A DNA stretch of 32,635 nucleotides from Candidatus Hydrogenedentota bacterium (GCA_903925285.1 CAIYET010001097.1:1-32635), one strand, 5' to 3'. Positions 23,409 through 32,017 are shown, counted from the stretch's first letter. Made by a program: numbers and translations. The notes: generated by a model not told the origin, from the letters alone.

Positions 23409-24602
23409 ATGAACAATGAAGGGTTGGTAATGGTACGGCGCAGGCAAATTTTGTTGTTCTTTGGCGGTGTGGCGTGCATGGCCATGGCGACGGGTGTCCA
23501 TGATAGCATCTTTAATAATTTTCTGTCGGATACGTATAAGATGTCTGCGGGAGCGCGGGGCTGGCTCGAGTTGCCGCGCGAGATGCCGGGCTTTCTGGTC
23601 TTCGTAACGGCGGGGTTGCTTGCGGCGTTGCCGGTGACGCGGGTCGGGGTTGTTGGCGCGGTCGTCTTCGGAACGGGGATGCTGGGGCTGGGCCTGTTGG
23701 GCCACAACTTTGGCTGGATGATTGCGGCGATGCTGGTGGGCAGCACGGGACTCCATATGCTTCAACCGGTGGGTTCGTCGATCGCCATCGGCTTGAGCGA
23801 CGATACGAAACGCGGTCGCCGCATGGGGCAAATGGGCGCTGTGGACACGTTCGCAGCCGTCCTGGGCACGGGGTTGGTCTGGCTGACTTTCGACAGGACT
23901 TCTCCGCAGTATCGGACGGGTTTCTTCATCGCGGCGGCGCTTGGCGCGATGGCGTGCGTGTTCTATTCGATGATGCACGTCCCACACCTCCACAAACCGC
24001 GCGCGCGGATGGTCGTGCGCCGGAAGTATTGGCTGTATTATTTGCTCGAACTGGTCTTTGGCGCGCGCAAGCAGGTATTCATCACGTTCGGTCCGTGGGT
24101 GCTGATCAAGGTCTATGGCGAACCGGCGGCCGGGATGGCGGGATTGCTGATGATCGCGGCGCTGATCGGCATCGCGTTCAAGCCGCTGGCCGGTCTGGCC
24201 GTCGACCGTTTCGGCGAACGGGCCGTCATGATGGCCGACGGGTTCTCGCTCATCTTCGTGTGCATCGGTTACGGCTACGCGATGCGGCTTACGTCGAATC
24301 CCGAACATGCGCGTCTGTTGGCCTGCTCGTGTTTCATCGCGGACAACTTGCTGTTCGCGTTGGGCAGCGCGCGCGTCATCTACGTCTCGCGGATCGCCGA
24401 GTCGCCGCAGGAACTGGCCTCGACGCTCGCCGTGGGCATCTCAGTCAATCATATCATCTCGATGACTATTCCCGCCGTGGCTGGCGCAATATGGATCGGG
24501 TTCGGTTACGAACGCGTCTTCCTGTGCGCGGCCGTGCTCGCCTTCGGCCATGCAATCCTAGCGACGCGCGTGCCGAAACATAGCGTTGTAGTGCCAGGTT
24601 AA
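23409..24602 (+). CDS. MFS transporter
   Basis: The 397-aa protein has about 12 hydrophobic membrane segments in two halves, joined by a basic cytoplasmic loop near the middle (HLHKPRARMVVRRKYWL). MFS-like traits are the GLSDDTKRGRRMGQMGAVDTF stretch after TM4 and LAGLAVDRFGERAVMMADGF in the TM8-9 loop, which corresponds to the D-R-x-G-R-R type motif A. Substrate cannot be told; a sugar or organic acid is a guess from context. Start is uncertain: ATG 23409 has no ribosome binding site and abuts the heptad array, whereas ATG 23430 (MVRRRQ) has AAGGG about 7 nt upstream and fits a cytoplasmic N-terminus. It converges with the glycerophosphodiesterase gene, 49 bp apart. Confidence 0.87.
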   Translation: MNNEGLVMVRRRQILLFFGGVACMAMATGVHDSIFNNFLSDTYKMSAGARGWLELPREMPGFLVFVTAGLLAALPVTRVGVVGAVVFGTGMLGLGLLGHNFGWMIAAMLVGSTGLHMLQPVGSSIAIGLSDDTKRGRRMGQMGAVDTFAAVLGTGLVWLTFDRTSPQYRTGFFIAAALGAMACVFYSMMHVPHLHKPRARMVVRRKYWLYYLLELVFGARKQVFITFGPWVLIKVYGEPAAGMAGLLMIAALIGIAFKPLAGLAVDRFGERAVMMADGFSLIFVCIGYGYAMRLTSNPEHARLLACSCFIADNLLFALGSARVIYVSRIAESPQELASTLAVGISVNHIISMTIPAVAGAIWIGFGYERVFLCAAVLAFGHAILATRVPKHSVVVPG

Positions 24603-24651
24603 ACGATGCCCTTTTTCTTGTTGTTTTCGACAGCTTCCGACCGATAAGGCG

Positions 24652-25506
24652 CTAACGCGGGGCCAATGCTTCGGCAAAACGTTTGGGTTCGTCGGCGACG
24701 AAGCTGCGGACGCCGAGGTCTTGCAGTTTGCGCAATGAGTGTGCGTCGAATTCGAAGGGGCGCAATTGGAGTTCGACACCGGCGGCGCGGGTCTTGGCGA
24801 CGGCTTCGCGTAGGAACGCGTCATCGAGGGCGTACGCGATCTCCGGCGCGGTATGCAACGCTGTCAAATGGAACTGCAATTGGCTGATCCCTGCAAAACT
24901 ATTACTAGTTTGCGCTAGTTCTGCGAAGCGTTTCTTGATGGTTACTGGCTCGCCGCTAATCCAGGTCATCGTCCGCGCGCCGGGAAATAGGGATTGCAGT
25001 TTCTTGCACATCTCCGGGGCGCCGTGCACGAAAATGACTTGACTTGCGAGGCCGTATTCGGCGATGACTGTGCCCAATTTCGCCAAATCCACGTCTTTCA
25101 AGTCGAGATAGACTTGCCGTTCGGGATGTCCCTTCATCTCGGCGAAGACTTCGGTCAATAACGGAATCTTTTCGCCTGCGTATTTGGCATCGAACCACGC
25201 GCCCGCGTCCCAGACGCGCAACGTATCGAGCGGGATCTCGGATATGCGTTTCTTTCGGTATTCGGCGGGGGCGTTTGTCGTGCGTCCGGGCGAATCGTCG
25301 TGAATACAGACCATCTGGCCGTCTTGTGTCACCGTCACGTCGACCTCTGGAATTGCGCCGGGGATCGACCATGCGTGACGATAGGCCGCCAGCGTGTTTT
25401 CGGGCACTTCTTTCAGCCCGCCTCGGTGTGCCTGGAACTGAACGAGGAGGCCGCTCTCCGCCGCAGCAAGCAAGCAGAAGCCTAGTACCGCCGTTGACAA
25501 CGTCAT
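24652..25506 (-). CDS. Glycerophosphodiester phosphodiesterase family protein
   Basis: The 284-aa protein has a signal peptide (residues 1-16, cut near AAA-ES) and a GDPD TIM barrel. Active-site residues are in place: QAHRGG with His27 (and Arg28), PENT, PEVDV with Glu54 and Asp56, and CIHDDSPGRTT with His69. This enzyme class hydrolyses glycerophosphodiesters to glycerol-3-phosphate and an alcohol, using Ca or Mg; here in the periplasm. The C-terminal VRSFVADEPKRFAEAL matches the family's end. Start at 25506 overlaps the upstream channel-like gene by ATGA, so the two are translationally coupled. A longer frame to 25899 is the wrong frame of that gene. Substrate range could include other phosphodiesters. 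Confidence 0.93.
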   Translation of the reverse strand: MTLSTAVLGFCLLAAAESGLLVQFQAHRGGLKEVPENTLAAYRHAWSIPGAIPEVDVTVTQDGQMVCIHDDSPGRTTNAPAEYRKKRISEIPLDTLRVWDAGAWFDAKYAGEKIPLLTEVFAEMKGHPERQVYLDLKDVDLAKLGTVIAEYGLASQVIFVHGAPEMCKKLQSLFPGARTMTWISGEPVTIKKRFAELAQTSNSFAGISQLQFHLTALHTAPEIAYALDDAFLREAVAKTRAAGVELQLRPFEFDAHSLRKLQDLGVRSFVADEPKRFAEALAPR

Positions 25507-25877
25507 GATTTGCCCTTTCCGTCCGGCGAGTCTTCGTCCGCCATGTCCACGTGGAAGCGATGCAGGAAGCGATGAAAGACCGGCGCGAACAGGACGCCCA
25601 CAATCACAATAAAGAGCAGTCCCGAGAATAGCGCATACGCCGCCGCGAACAGTTTCCCTGCGTCCGTATGCAACTCGCCGACCGGTCCCATGCCGCCGAG
25701 GATCATCGCGGCGTTGACGATCGCGTCGATCCAGGGCATCCCTTCGGTAAACCGATAGCCCGCGATGCCCAGTCCGAGCGCGGCGGCCACAATGCCAAAC
25801 GCAATGGCGGCGTGACGCGCTATGCGCCAAGCAAATGCCACTCGCGACAACAACGGCGCTCGTCGATGTTCGAACAT
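25503..25877 (-). CDS. Two-TM ion-channel-like protein lacking a K+ selectivity filter
   Basis: The 124-aa protein has a basic N-terminus, TM1 (about 22-41), a re-entrant-like stretch WIDAIVNAAMILGGMGPVGEL (49-69), TM2 (about 76-98) and a His/Arg-rich end. The layout and the sequence KLFAAAYALFSGLLFI resemble two-TM potassium channels, but the TVGYG filter is replaced by GGMGPVG. I recognise similar proteins in other bacteria as uncharacterised membrane proteins. Start at ATG 25877: GGGAGAG ends 6 nt upstream; the GTG at 25892 lacks a site. Its stop overlaps the GDPD start (ATGA), so the two are likely partners. Function unknown; a non-conducting or differently selective pore is possible. Confidence 0.75.
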   Translation of the reverse strand: MFEHRRAPLLSRVAFAWRIARHAAIAFGIVAAALGLGIAGYRFTEGMPWIDAIVNAAMILGGMGPVGELHTDAGKLFAAAYALFSGLLFIVIVGVLFAPVFHRFLHRFHVDMADEDSPDGKGKS

Positions 25878-25939
25878 GATTCTCTCTCCCACAGTTCACC
25901 GTACATGATAGCCGCCGCGACGGTAATTGGCAAGGTGAT

Positions 25940-26016
25940 GGTAATTAGGAATTAGGAATTAGGCGTTAGGAACTAGGCGTTCTTAATTCCCAATTCCTAA
26001 TTCCAAACTCCTAATT
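25940..26016. repeat. Heptad inverted repeat 6 (GGAATTA/TAATTCC)
   Basis: Left arm from 25940: GG-TAATTA, then GGAATTA, GGAATTA, GGCGTTA, GGAACTA, GGCGTTC (25948-25982). Right arm: TTAATTCC, CAATTCC, TAATTCC, AAACTCC, TAATT (25983-26016). The arms pair imperfectly over about 30 bp with almost no loop. It lies between the divergent channel-like and GH95-like genes. Confidence 0.9.
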
Positions 26017-26089
26017 GTTGCGAATGGTTGACCCGATACCTCTTGGCCGGGTACGCTTGGTTGAGTCGTGGAAAATGGAGGGCGCTTGG

Positions 26090-28324
26090 ATGATCTGTTC
26101 GACTTTTGTTTTCATGGTTCTAACGGCGCAGGCGCAGGGCGGTGTTCCGAAGGCTGAAGACGGGCTGCATTTCGATACGCCGGTTATGGTATGGGATGAG
26201 GCGTTGCCGTTGGGCAATGGGTTGTTGGGCGCGTTGGTATGGGGCGATGGGAATCCGATCAAAATTTCGCTGGACCGTACGGACTTGTGGGATTTGCGTC
26301 CGGTGCCGGAGTTCCATTCGGCGGACTATTCGTATGCACGGATGCGCGAGTGGGAGAAGGCGGGAAAGGTCGATGAATTGCTCAATCTGTATGACCGTCC
26401 ATATGAGCGGCCCGCGCCTACGAAGATTCCCGCGGGACGTATCGAGTTGACGATAGGCGGCGCGTCGGCATTCCAGTCGACGGACCTGTCGTTCGAGGAC
26501 GCGACGGCGCGCGTAACGTTGAAATCGGGGACGGAGGTCCGGGTATGGGTTCACGCGACGCAGTGCGCGGGTATGATCGAGGTGCGTGGCGACGAACCCG
26601 TCGTGGCCAAACTCGTGGCGCCCGCGTTTGGCGGCAAGGAAGCGGGTCCCGCTAAACCGGCGATCGTCGCGGGCGATCTGACGCAACTGGGTTATCCCGA
26701 GCCGGCAAGCACCTCCGGGCCAACGTGGTCCGCGTACGAACAGGAAGGCTGGGGCGGATTTCGTTTCGCGGTATACCTCGCGTGGCGCGCGACGCCGGGC
26801 ACGTGGCGCGCGGCGTGGTCGGTGGTATCGAGCCTCGAGTTTGAGGATCCCTTGAAAGAAGCGAAGGCGAACGTGGATCGTGTACTCGATGTCGAGCCGG
26901 ATGCCGTGCGTGCGTCGCACGCGGATTGGTGGAAGGCATACTGGGCGAAGACGTGGCTCGATGTGCCCAACGCGGCGGTCGAGCGGCAATGGTATCTCGA
27001 TACGTACAAGTTCGGCGCGGCCAGTCGGCGCGGTTCGCCGCCGATCACGCTGCAAGGACCGTGGACGGCGGACGACGGAAAACTGCCGCCGTGGAAGGGT
27101 GATTATCATCACGACCTAAATACGCAGTTAAGCTATTGGCCGTGTTACGCGGGCAACCGTCTCGATGCGGGTTTGAGCTACCTCGATTGGCTGTGGAAAA
27201 CGCGCGAGAATTGCAAGGAATGGACGCGGCGCTTTTTCGATATGCCGGGCATGAACGTGCCGATGACGGCGGACCTCGACAACAATCAGATCGGCGGCTG
27301 GCGGCAGTATACGCATTCGTCGACGACGGGCGCCTGGCTCGCGCAGCATTTCTACCTTCACTGGAAATTCAGCGGGGATCGCGAGTTCCTCGCAAATCGC
27401 GCATACCCGTATTTGCACGAGTGCTCGACGTTTATCGAGGCGGTGACAAGCGAGCGCGGTACGGACGGTAAACGGACGTTGCCGCTCAGTTCGTCGCCGG
27501 AAATCAACGATAACCGTCCCACCGCGTGGTTCGCGACGATCACGAACTACGATTTGGCGCTGATTCGGTGGCTGTGTACGGCGTCGGCGGAACTCGCAGA
27601 CGCGTTGGAGAAGACGGACGACGCGGCGCATTGGCGCGCGGTCTGCTCGGAGATGCCGACGTTCAGCCTTGGCGCGGACGGGCAATTGTTGGTCGCGAAA
27701 GATTATCCGTTGGCCGATTCGCATCGTCATTTCTCGCACCTGATGGCGATCCATCCGCTCGGCCTGATCGACCGTTCGCAAGGTCCCGAAGCGGAGCGCA
27801 CGATTCGCGCGTCGTTGGCGGATCTCGAACGCCTCGGTTCGAGCAACTGGTGCGGCTACAGCTTCGCGTGGCTCGCCAATCTCGCCGCGCGCGCAGGCGA
27901 CGGCGTCAAGGCGGAGAAGGCGCTCGAAACGTTTGCGACGGCCTTCGTGCTGCGTAACGGGTTCCACTGCAACGGCGATCAGTCCGGCAAAGGCTTCAGT
28001 AATTTCACGTACCGCCCGTTCACGCTCGAAGGCAACTTCGCGGCGGCGGCCGGGCTTCAGGAAATGCTCCTGCAAAGCCATACCGGCGTCATCGAGCTAT
28101 TCCCCGCGATACCCGGATCCTGGCGCGATGTCTCGTTCCATGCGTTGCGCGCGCAAGGCGCATTCCTGGTCTCCGCCGAACGCAAGGACGGTAAGACGGC
28201 GCGACTCGAAATCGTGTCCGAACGCGGCGGCACGTGCAAACTGCGCTCGCCGTTCAGCGGTAAGATCCTCGAACTTGCGATGAAACCCGATCAGGTTATC
28301 GAACTTACAAACGACCCGGCATGA
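26090..28324 (+). CDS. GH95-like glycoside hydrolase (alpha-L-fucosidase/galactosidase family)
   Basis: The 744-aa protein has a signal peptide (MICSTFVFMVLTAQAQG). The GH95 N-terminal domain signature WDEALPLGNGLLGALVWG is present, then an (alpha/alpha)6 barrel: GPWTADDGKLPPWKGDYHHDLNTQL in two stretches, LPLSSSPEIN (Glu471, which I align with the general acid of GH95), ADSHRHFSHLMAIHPL and NWCGYSFAWLANLAAR. The motif LEGNFAAAAGLQEMLLQSHTG corresponds to the family's DGNFG region but has Glu647 where Asp is usual. Inverting hydrolysis of alpha-L-fucosides or alpha-L-galactosides is the family role. Start: GGAGGG lies 7 nt before ATG 26090, and the signal peptide starts there; the in-frame ATG at 26015 begins inside the repeat. 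It is followed by the GH36 gene 73 bp later. Confidence 0.88.
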   Translation: MICSTFVFMVLTAQAQGGVPKAEDGLHFDTPVMVWDEALPLGNGLLGALVWGDGNPIKISLDRTDLWDLRPVPEFHSADYSYARMREWEKAGKVDELLNLYDRPYERPAPTKIPAGRIELTIGGASAFQSTDLSFEDATARVTLKSGTEVRVWVHATQCAGMIEVRGDEPVVAKLVAPAFGGKEAGPAKPAIVAGDLTQLGYPEPASTSGPTWSAYEQEGWGGFRFAVYLAWRATPGTWRAAWSVVSSLEFEDPLKEAKANVDRVLDVEPDAVRASHADWWKAYWAKTWLDVPNAAVERQWYLDTYKFGAASRRGSPPITLQGPWTADDGKLPPWKGDYHHDLNTQLSYWPCYAGNRLDAGLSYLDWLWKTRENCKEWTRRFFDMPGMNVPMTADLDNNQIGGWRQYTHSSTTGAWLAQHFYLHWKFSGDREFLANRAYPYLHECSTFIEAVTSERGTDGKRTLPLSSSPEINDNRPTAWFATITNYDLALIRWLCTASAELADALEKTDDAAHWRAVCSEMPTFSLGADGQLLVAKDYPLADSHRHFSHLMAIHPLGLIDRSQGPEAERTIRASLADLERLGSSNWCGYSFAWLANLAARAGDGVKAEKALETFATAFVLRNGFHCNGDQSGKGFSNFTYRPFTLEGNFAAAAGLQEMLLQSHTGVIELFPAIPGSWRDVSFHALRAQGAFLVSAERKDGKTARLEIVSERGGTCKLRSPFSGKILELAMKPDQVIELTNDPA

Positions 28325-28397
28325 CCAAGAGGGGCATAGGTGGTTAAATGGATCTCTTGCTTCACGCGGCAAAGGCAAACTGAAGGAGGTGTACGTT

Positions 28398-30854
28398 ATG
28401 ACTGGGATTTTGATGACGTTGGTTGCGCAAATGACGTGCGGGGCGACGCCTACGCCTGCGGAGTTGGATGAGGCGCGGCGGTGGGTGGCTGCGAAATTCG
28501 AAGGCGTACAGGTGGCGCCGGCGGCTACGGCAGGGGTAGTCGTGTTCGCGAACAACGACCCGGTTCAGCCTAACGCGCGTGGCGGACGTCCGATGCGAAT
28601 CGCAGATAAGGAATACACACGTGGGTTGTATTGCCATGCCGTGAGTAAATTGCTGGTTAGGTTGCCGGGACCGGGCGCACGCTTCGAGGCGGTCGCGGGC
28701 GTGGATAGCAACGAGCAGACCAGCGGCGGGCGCGGCAGCGTCGTCTTTCACGTGCGCGTGGGCGAAGTCGAGGCGTGGAAATCGGACGTCGTGCGCGAGG
28801 GTATGGTGGGCGCACCGGTATCGGTCGATTTGAAGGGCGCGAAGGAATTCTACCTCGATATCGACGACGCAGGCGACGGGAACGGTTGCGACCAATCGGA
28901 TTGGGCCGACGCGCGTGTAACGCTGGCCGACGGCAGCACGCTGTGGCTGGGCGACATGCCGTTGGAGAATCCGGCGCGGGCGTCGTACTCGACGGATCCA
29001 TTCTTCTCGTTCGTCTACGACGGACGCCCGTCTTCGGAATTCCTGTCGGGATGGGAACTCGAGCGCACTTCGCGCAAACTCGACGACATGCGGTTCGAAT
29101 ACACGGTGTCGTATGCGGATCCCGGGACGGGTCTTGTCGTGCGTTGCGTCGGCGTCGCGTATCTCGATTACCCGACGGTCGAATGGACGCTTTATTTCAA
29201 GAATACCGGCTTGAAAGACTCGCCGATTATCGAGAATATCCAAGCCGTCGACACGGTTTTCGAGCGCGGCGCGTCGTCCGAATACGTCTTGCATTTCCAC
29301 AAGGGCGACAATTGCACCGCGGACAGTTTCGAGCCGCAGGAGGAGAAACTCGGTCCGAAGGCGGAAAAACGTATCGCGAATACGGGTGGGCGTCCGACGC
29401 AGATCAGTTTCCCGTTTTTCAATATCTCCGCGGGTTCCGAGGGTTTGATTTTTGTGCTGAGTTGGGCGGGCCAATGGGCTACGACGTTCTCTCGCGACGA
29501 CGGTATTGGCCTGTCGCTGCGCGCGGGGCAGGAACGCGTGCATTTCAAACTGTTGCCGGGCGAAGAAGTGCGGCAGCCGATGTCCGTCCTTCAATTTTGG
29601 AAAGGCGACCGGCTGCATGCGCAAAACGTGTGGCGCGCGTGGATGCTCGATCACAACGTGCCGCGTCCCGGTGGGAAGCTGCCGCCCGTGCCGGAACTTG
29701 CGGCGTGCAGTTCGCATCAGTTCGGCGAGATGATCAACGCGACCCGCGACAACCAGATCTTCTTCGTGGACAAGTATCTCGAACGCGGCCTCAAGCTCGA
29801 TTATTGGTGGATGGACGCGGGCTGGTATTGGAATAAGACCGGCTGGCCCAATACCGGTACGTGGGAAGTCGACACGAACCGGTTCCCCGGCGGTCTGCGC
29901 GCGATCTCGGATCATGCGCACGCAAAGGGCGTGAATATCATCGTCTGGTTCGAGCCGGAACGCGTAACCGCCGGCACGTGGCTCACGGAGAATCATCCGG
30001 AGTGGATCTTCGGAGGCAAGGACGGCGGGTTGCTCAATCTCGGCAATCCCGAAGCGCGCGAATGGCTGACCAACCACGTCGATACGCTGTTGACGGAACA
30101 GGGCATCGACCTCTACCGGCAGGACTTCAACATGGACCCGCTCGATTTCTGGCGTAAGAACGATACGGAGGACCGGCAAGGTATCACCGAGATCCGGCAC
30201 ATCGAAGGGTACTTCCAGTATTGGGACGAACTGCGGCGGCGGCATCCGAACATGCTGATCGACTCGTGCGCGAGCGGCGGGCGGCGAAACGATCTCGAAA
30301 CATTGCGCCGCGCGGCGCCGCTCCTGCGTAGCGACTACATCATGGAACCGGTCGGCAACCAATGCCACACGTGGGCGCTGGCGCTCTGGTACCCGTTCTA
30401 CGGCACGGGATCGTCGAAGACGGACACCTACTCGATCCGCAGCACGTTGTGCCCGCATTACACAGCGTGCTGGGACCAGCGCGACGACAAAATCGATTTC
30501 GCGAACATCAAGCGCATCATGGACCAATGGAAAGCGTTCGCGCCGAATTATTACGGCGATTACTATCCGCTGACCGAGTATTCGCTACGCAACGACCAAT
30601 GGATCGGCTGGCAGTTCCATCGGAGCAATGCGAACGAAGGCATGGTGCAGGTGTTCCGTCGCGAGAACAGCATCTACGAGACCGCGCGTTTGCCGCTCCA
30701 CGGACTCGACGCCGACAAGACGTATGCGGTCACAGATCTCGACAAACCGGACGCACCTACAATCTTTACGGGCAAGGAACTCATGGAAAAAGGACTCCCC
30801 GTCGCTATCGAACGCAAGCCCGGCGAGGGATTCTTTACATACGCGCCGAAGTAA
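28398..30854 (+). CDS. Secreted GH36-type alpha-galactosidase with NPCBM domain
   Basis: The 818-aa protein begins with a short hydrophobic signal (MTGILMTLVAQMTCGA). Residues about 40-190 form an NPCBM-type carbohydrate-binding module (KEYTRGLYCHAVSKLLVRLPG through KGAKEFYLDIDDAGDGNGCDQSDWADARV). Then comes a beta-sandwich and the GH36 (beta/alpha)8 barrel: LKLDYWWMDAGWY, VWFEPERV, the nucleophile in LYRQDFNMDP (Asp576), and the acid/base in DSCASGGRRNDLE (Asp632). This is a retaining alpha-galactosidase/alpha-N-acetylgalactosaminidase type; exact substrate unknown. GGAGG lies 8 nt before ATG 28398. It probably shares an operon with the GH95-like gene, so the pair may strip alpha-linked galactose and fucose from one glycan. 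Confidence 0.92.
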   Translation: MTGILMTLVAQMTCGATPTPAELDEARRWVAAKFEGVQVAPAATAGVVVFANNDPVQPNARGGRPMRIADKEYTRGLYCHAVSKLLVRLPGPGARFEAVAGVDSNEQTSGGRGSVVFHVRVGEVEAWKSDVVREGMVGAPVSVDLKGAKEFYLDIDDAGDGNGCDQSDWADARVTLADGSTLWLGDMPLENPARASYSTDPFFSFVYDGRPSSEFLSGWELERTSRKLDDMRFEYTVSYADPGTGLVVRCVGVAYLDYPTVEWTLYFKNTGLKDSPIIENIQAVDTVFERGASSEYVLHFHKGDNCTADSFEPQEEKLGPKAEKRIANTGGRPTQISFPFFNISAGSEGLIFVLSWAGQWATTFSRDDGIGLSLRAGQERVHFKLLPGEEVRQPMSVLQFWKGDRLHAQNVWRAWMLDHNVPRPGGKLPPVPELAACSSHQFGEMINATRDNQIFFVDKYLERGLKLDYWWMDAGWYWNKTGWPNTGTWEVDTNRFPGGLRAISDHAHAKGVNIIVWFEPERVTAGTWLTENHPEWIFGGKDGGLLNLGNPEAREWLTNHVDTLLTEQGIDLYRQDFNMDPLDFWRKNDTEDRQGITEIRHIEGYFQYWDELRRRHPNMLIDSCASGGRRNDLETLRRAAPLLRSDYIMEPVGNQCHTWALALWYPFYGTGSSKTDTYSIRSTLCPHYTACWDQRDDKIDFANIKRIMDQWKAFAPNYYGDYYPLTEYSLRNDQWIGWQFHRSNANEGMVQVFRRENSIYETARLPLHGLDADKTYAVTDLDKPDAPTIFTGKELMEKGLPVAIERKPGEGFFTYAPK

Positions 30855-30862
30855 CCATAGTA

Positions 30863-30938
30863 GGCTGTAGGCTTTAGGCTGTAGGAAGCGCAAGGTGCGG
30901 TAATTCATCCTACAGCCTACAGCCTACAGCCTACAGCC
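30863..30938. repeat. Heptad inverted repeat 7 (GGCTGTA/TACAGCC)
   Basis: Left arm: GGCTGTA, GGCTTTA, GGCTGTA (30863-30883), then GGA. Right arm: TTCATCC plus four TACAGCC (30904-30938). Arms pair over about 23 bp with a 20-bp loop. It lies between two convergent genes, starting 9 bp after the GH36 stop codon, where it could act on both transcripts. Confidence 0.92.
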
Positions 30939-30983
30939 TTCATTGGAAGATCTCCGGCACGGTCCGACATCCAATCATCTTCA

Positions 30984-31943
30984 TCAGCCGCCCTGTGACG
31001 GTCTATTGATCTCCATATCCGTAGAATCCGTCAGTTCCACCCCTTCCGGCGGCGTGAACGCGAATGTCTCATCGGGCAGGTCCGGGTTGAGGACAAAATC
31101 GCTGATGCGTTGAACGTTCTCGCCCCCGTCTTCAGCCAATGAGCTGCGCATCTCTCGAAGGACTCCGTCCGTCTTGGCAATAGTCAGCGTTATCCGCTCG
31201 ATTCTCTTCGCAAAAGCTATTGGTTTCGCTGAAAACACCCATTGGCCCTCATCTTCCGATTCCAGCTTCAAGGTTGACATGTCGCACAGGTTGAAAGGAA
31301 CAAGCAATCGCTCCCACTCATGCCACACGCGCGTTTCCCAAATGCCTGCCTCGCGCAACCGCTGGATATCCTTTCGCCACACATGCGGCGCTTCGTGTCG
31401 ACGAATAATGTCGGCCTTCTCTGCCTCGGGAAGGTCCTTGCGCATTGCCGCCACGAGTTCCTGGCCAGCGCCGCTCGGGGTCTGAAGGTAGTCCCAGCAG
31501 GTCGCGCCATCTATGACTTGGTCGCGAACCTGCCCCGTCAAACCCGCCATCGCGTGCTTCACCTGTGTGAGCTTTACCCTCAGGCGATCGGGGCGCTTGA
31601 ACGCGCGCTCTTCATGGAACGCATACTCGGCCATTTGTCCTGCTCGCGGTCCTTTTGTGATCTTGGAGGTCTCGCTGCCATCCCAGACACACGTGTAGCT
31701 GCGCACGGCATTGTTCTTGGCCATGATCTCGTCGACAACCTTCTGCAAAGCCGGCTCCAGCATCACAGGGGGTGGCGCGGGAACCGCGGGAGGGAGATTA
31801 TGGGCGACGGATTTCTTTTTGGCCGTTTGGGCCGGTTGCTTTGCAGGCTTGGATTTCGGTTCGGATTGTTGACCGCAACCCACGAGAAATGCCACGACCA
31901 AGAGGCATGGCAACCAGATTTTCCCAGCACGCAATTGTCTCAT
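30984..31943 (-). CDS. LolA-like lipoprotein (outer membrane lipoprotein carrier fold)
   Basis: The 319-aa protein has a lipoprotein signal (LLVVAFLVGC, Cys23), then a Lys/Ala/Pro-rich linker (about 24-60) and a LolA/LolB-like half-barrel: LQKVVDEIMAKNNAVRSYTCVWDG, FKRPDRLRVKLT, RDQVIDGATCWDYLQ, ERITLTIAKTDGVLREM and the final DFVLNPDLPDETFAFTPPEGVE, which matches the LolA C-terminal strand. Relatives carry lipoproteins or act in periplasmic lipid handling; an assignment to Lol transport itself is not certain. Start at 31943: GGAG lies 8 nt before this ATG; a GTG nine bases upstream is inferior. A possible promoter precedes it. No partner genes adjoin. Confidence 0.82.
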   Translation of the reverse strand: MRQLRAGKIWLPCLLVVAFLVGCGQQSEPKSKPAKQPAQTAKKKSVAHNLPPAVPAPPPVMLEPALQKVVDEIMAKNNAVRSYTCVWDGSETSKITKGPRAGQMAEYAFHEERAFKRPDRLRVKLTQVKHAMAGLTGQVRDQVIDGATCWDYLQTPSGAGQELVAAMRKDLPEAEKADIIRRHEAPHVWRKDIQRLREAGIWETRVWHEWERLLVPFNLCDMSTLKLESEDEGQWVFSAKPIAFAKRIERITLTIAKTDGVLREMRSSLAEDGGENVQRISDFVLNPDLPDETFAFTPPEGVELTDSTDMEINRPSQGG

Positions 31944-31989
31944 GCCACGCACTCCTTTTCAAAGAAGAGTTCAAGAGCAATTAAATAAT

Positions 31990-32017
31990 CGTATACCGAT
32001 CGATCTCCTTTCAGCAA
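31990..32017 (-). promoter_or_regulatory. Possible promoter of the LolA-like lipoprotein gene
   Basis: On the minus strand TTGCTG (complement of 32012-32017), a 16-bp spacer and TATACG (complement of 31990-31995), about 47 bp before the start. Boxes are only moderate matches. Confidence 0.4.

Noticed and set aside
23292-24308. Minus-strand open frame opposite the MFS gene
   Set aside because: Composition is His/Arg/Gln-rich without structure; the plus strand encodes a clear 12-TM transporter.
24652-25899. 415-aa version of the GDPD protein
   Set aside because: The extra N-terminus is an out-of-frame reading of the channel-like gene; signal peptide and ATGA overlap place the start at 25506.
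28362-30527. Long minus-strand open frame opposite the GH36 gene
   Set aside because: It lies antisense to a clear glycosidase and shows no domain pattern of its own.
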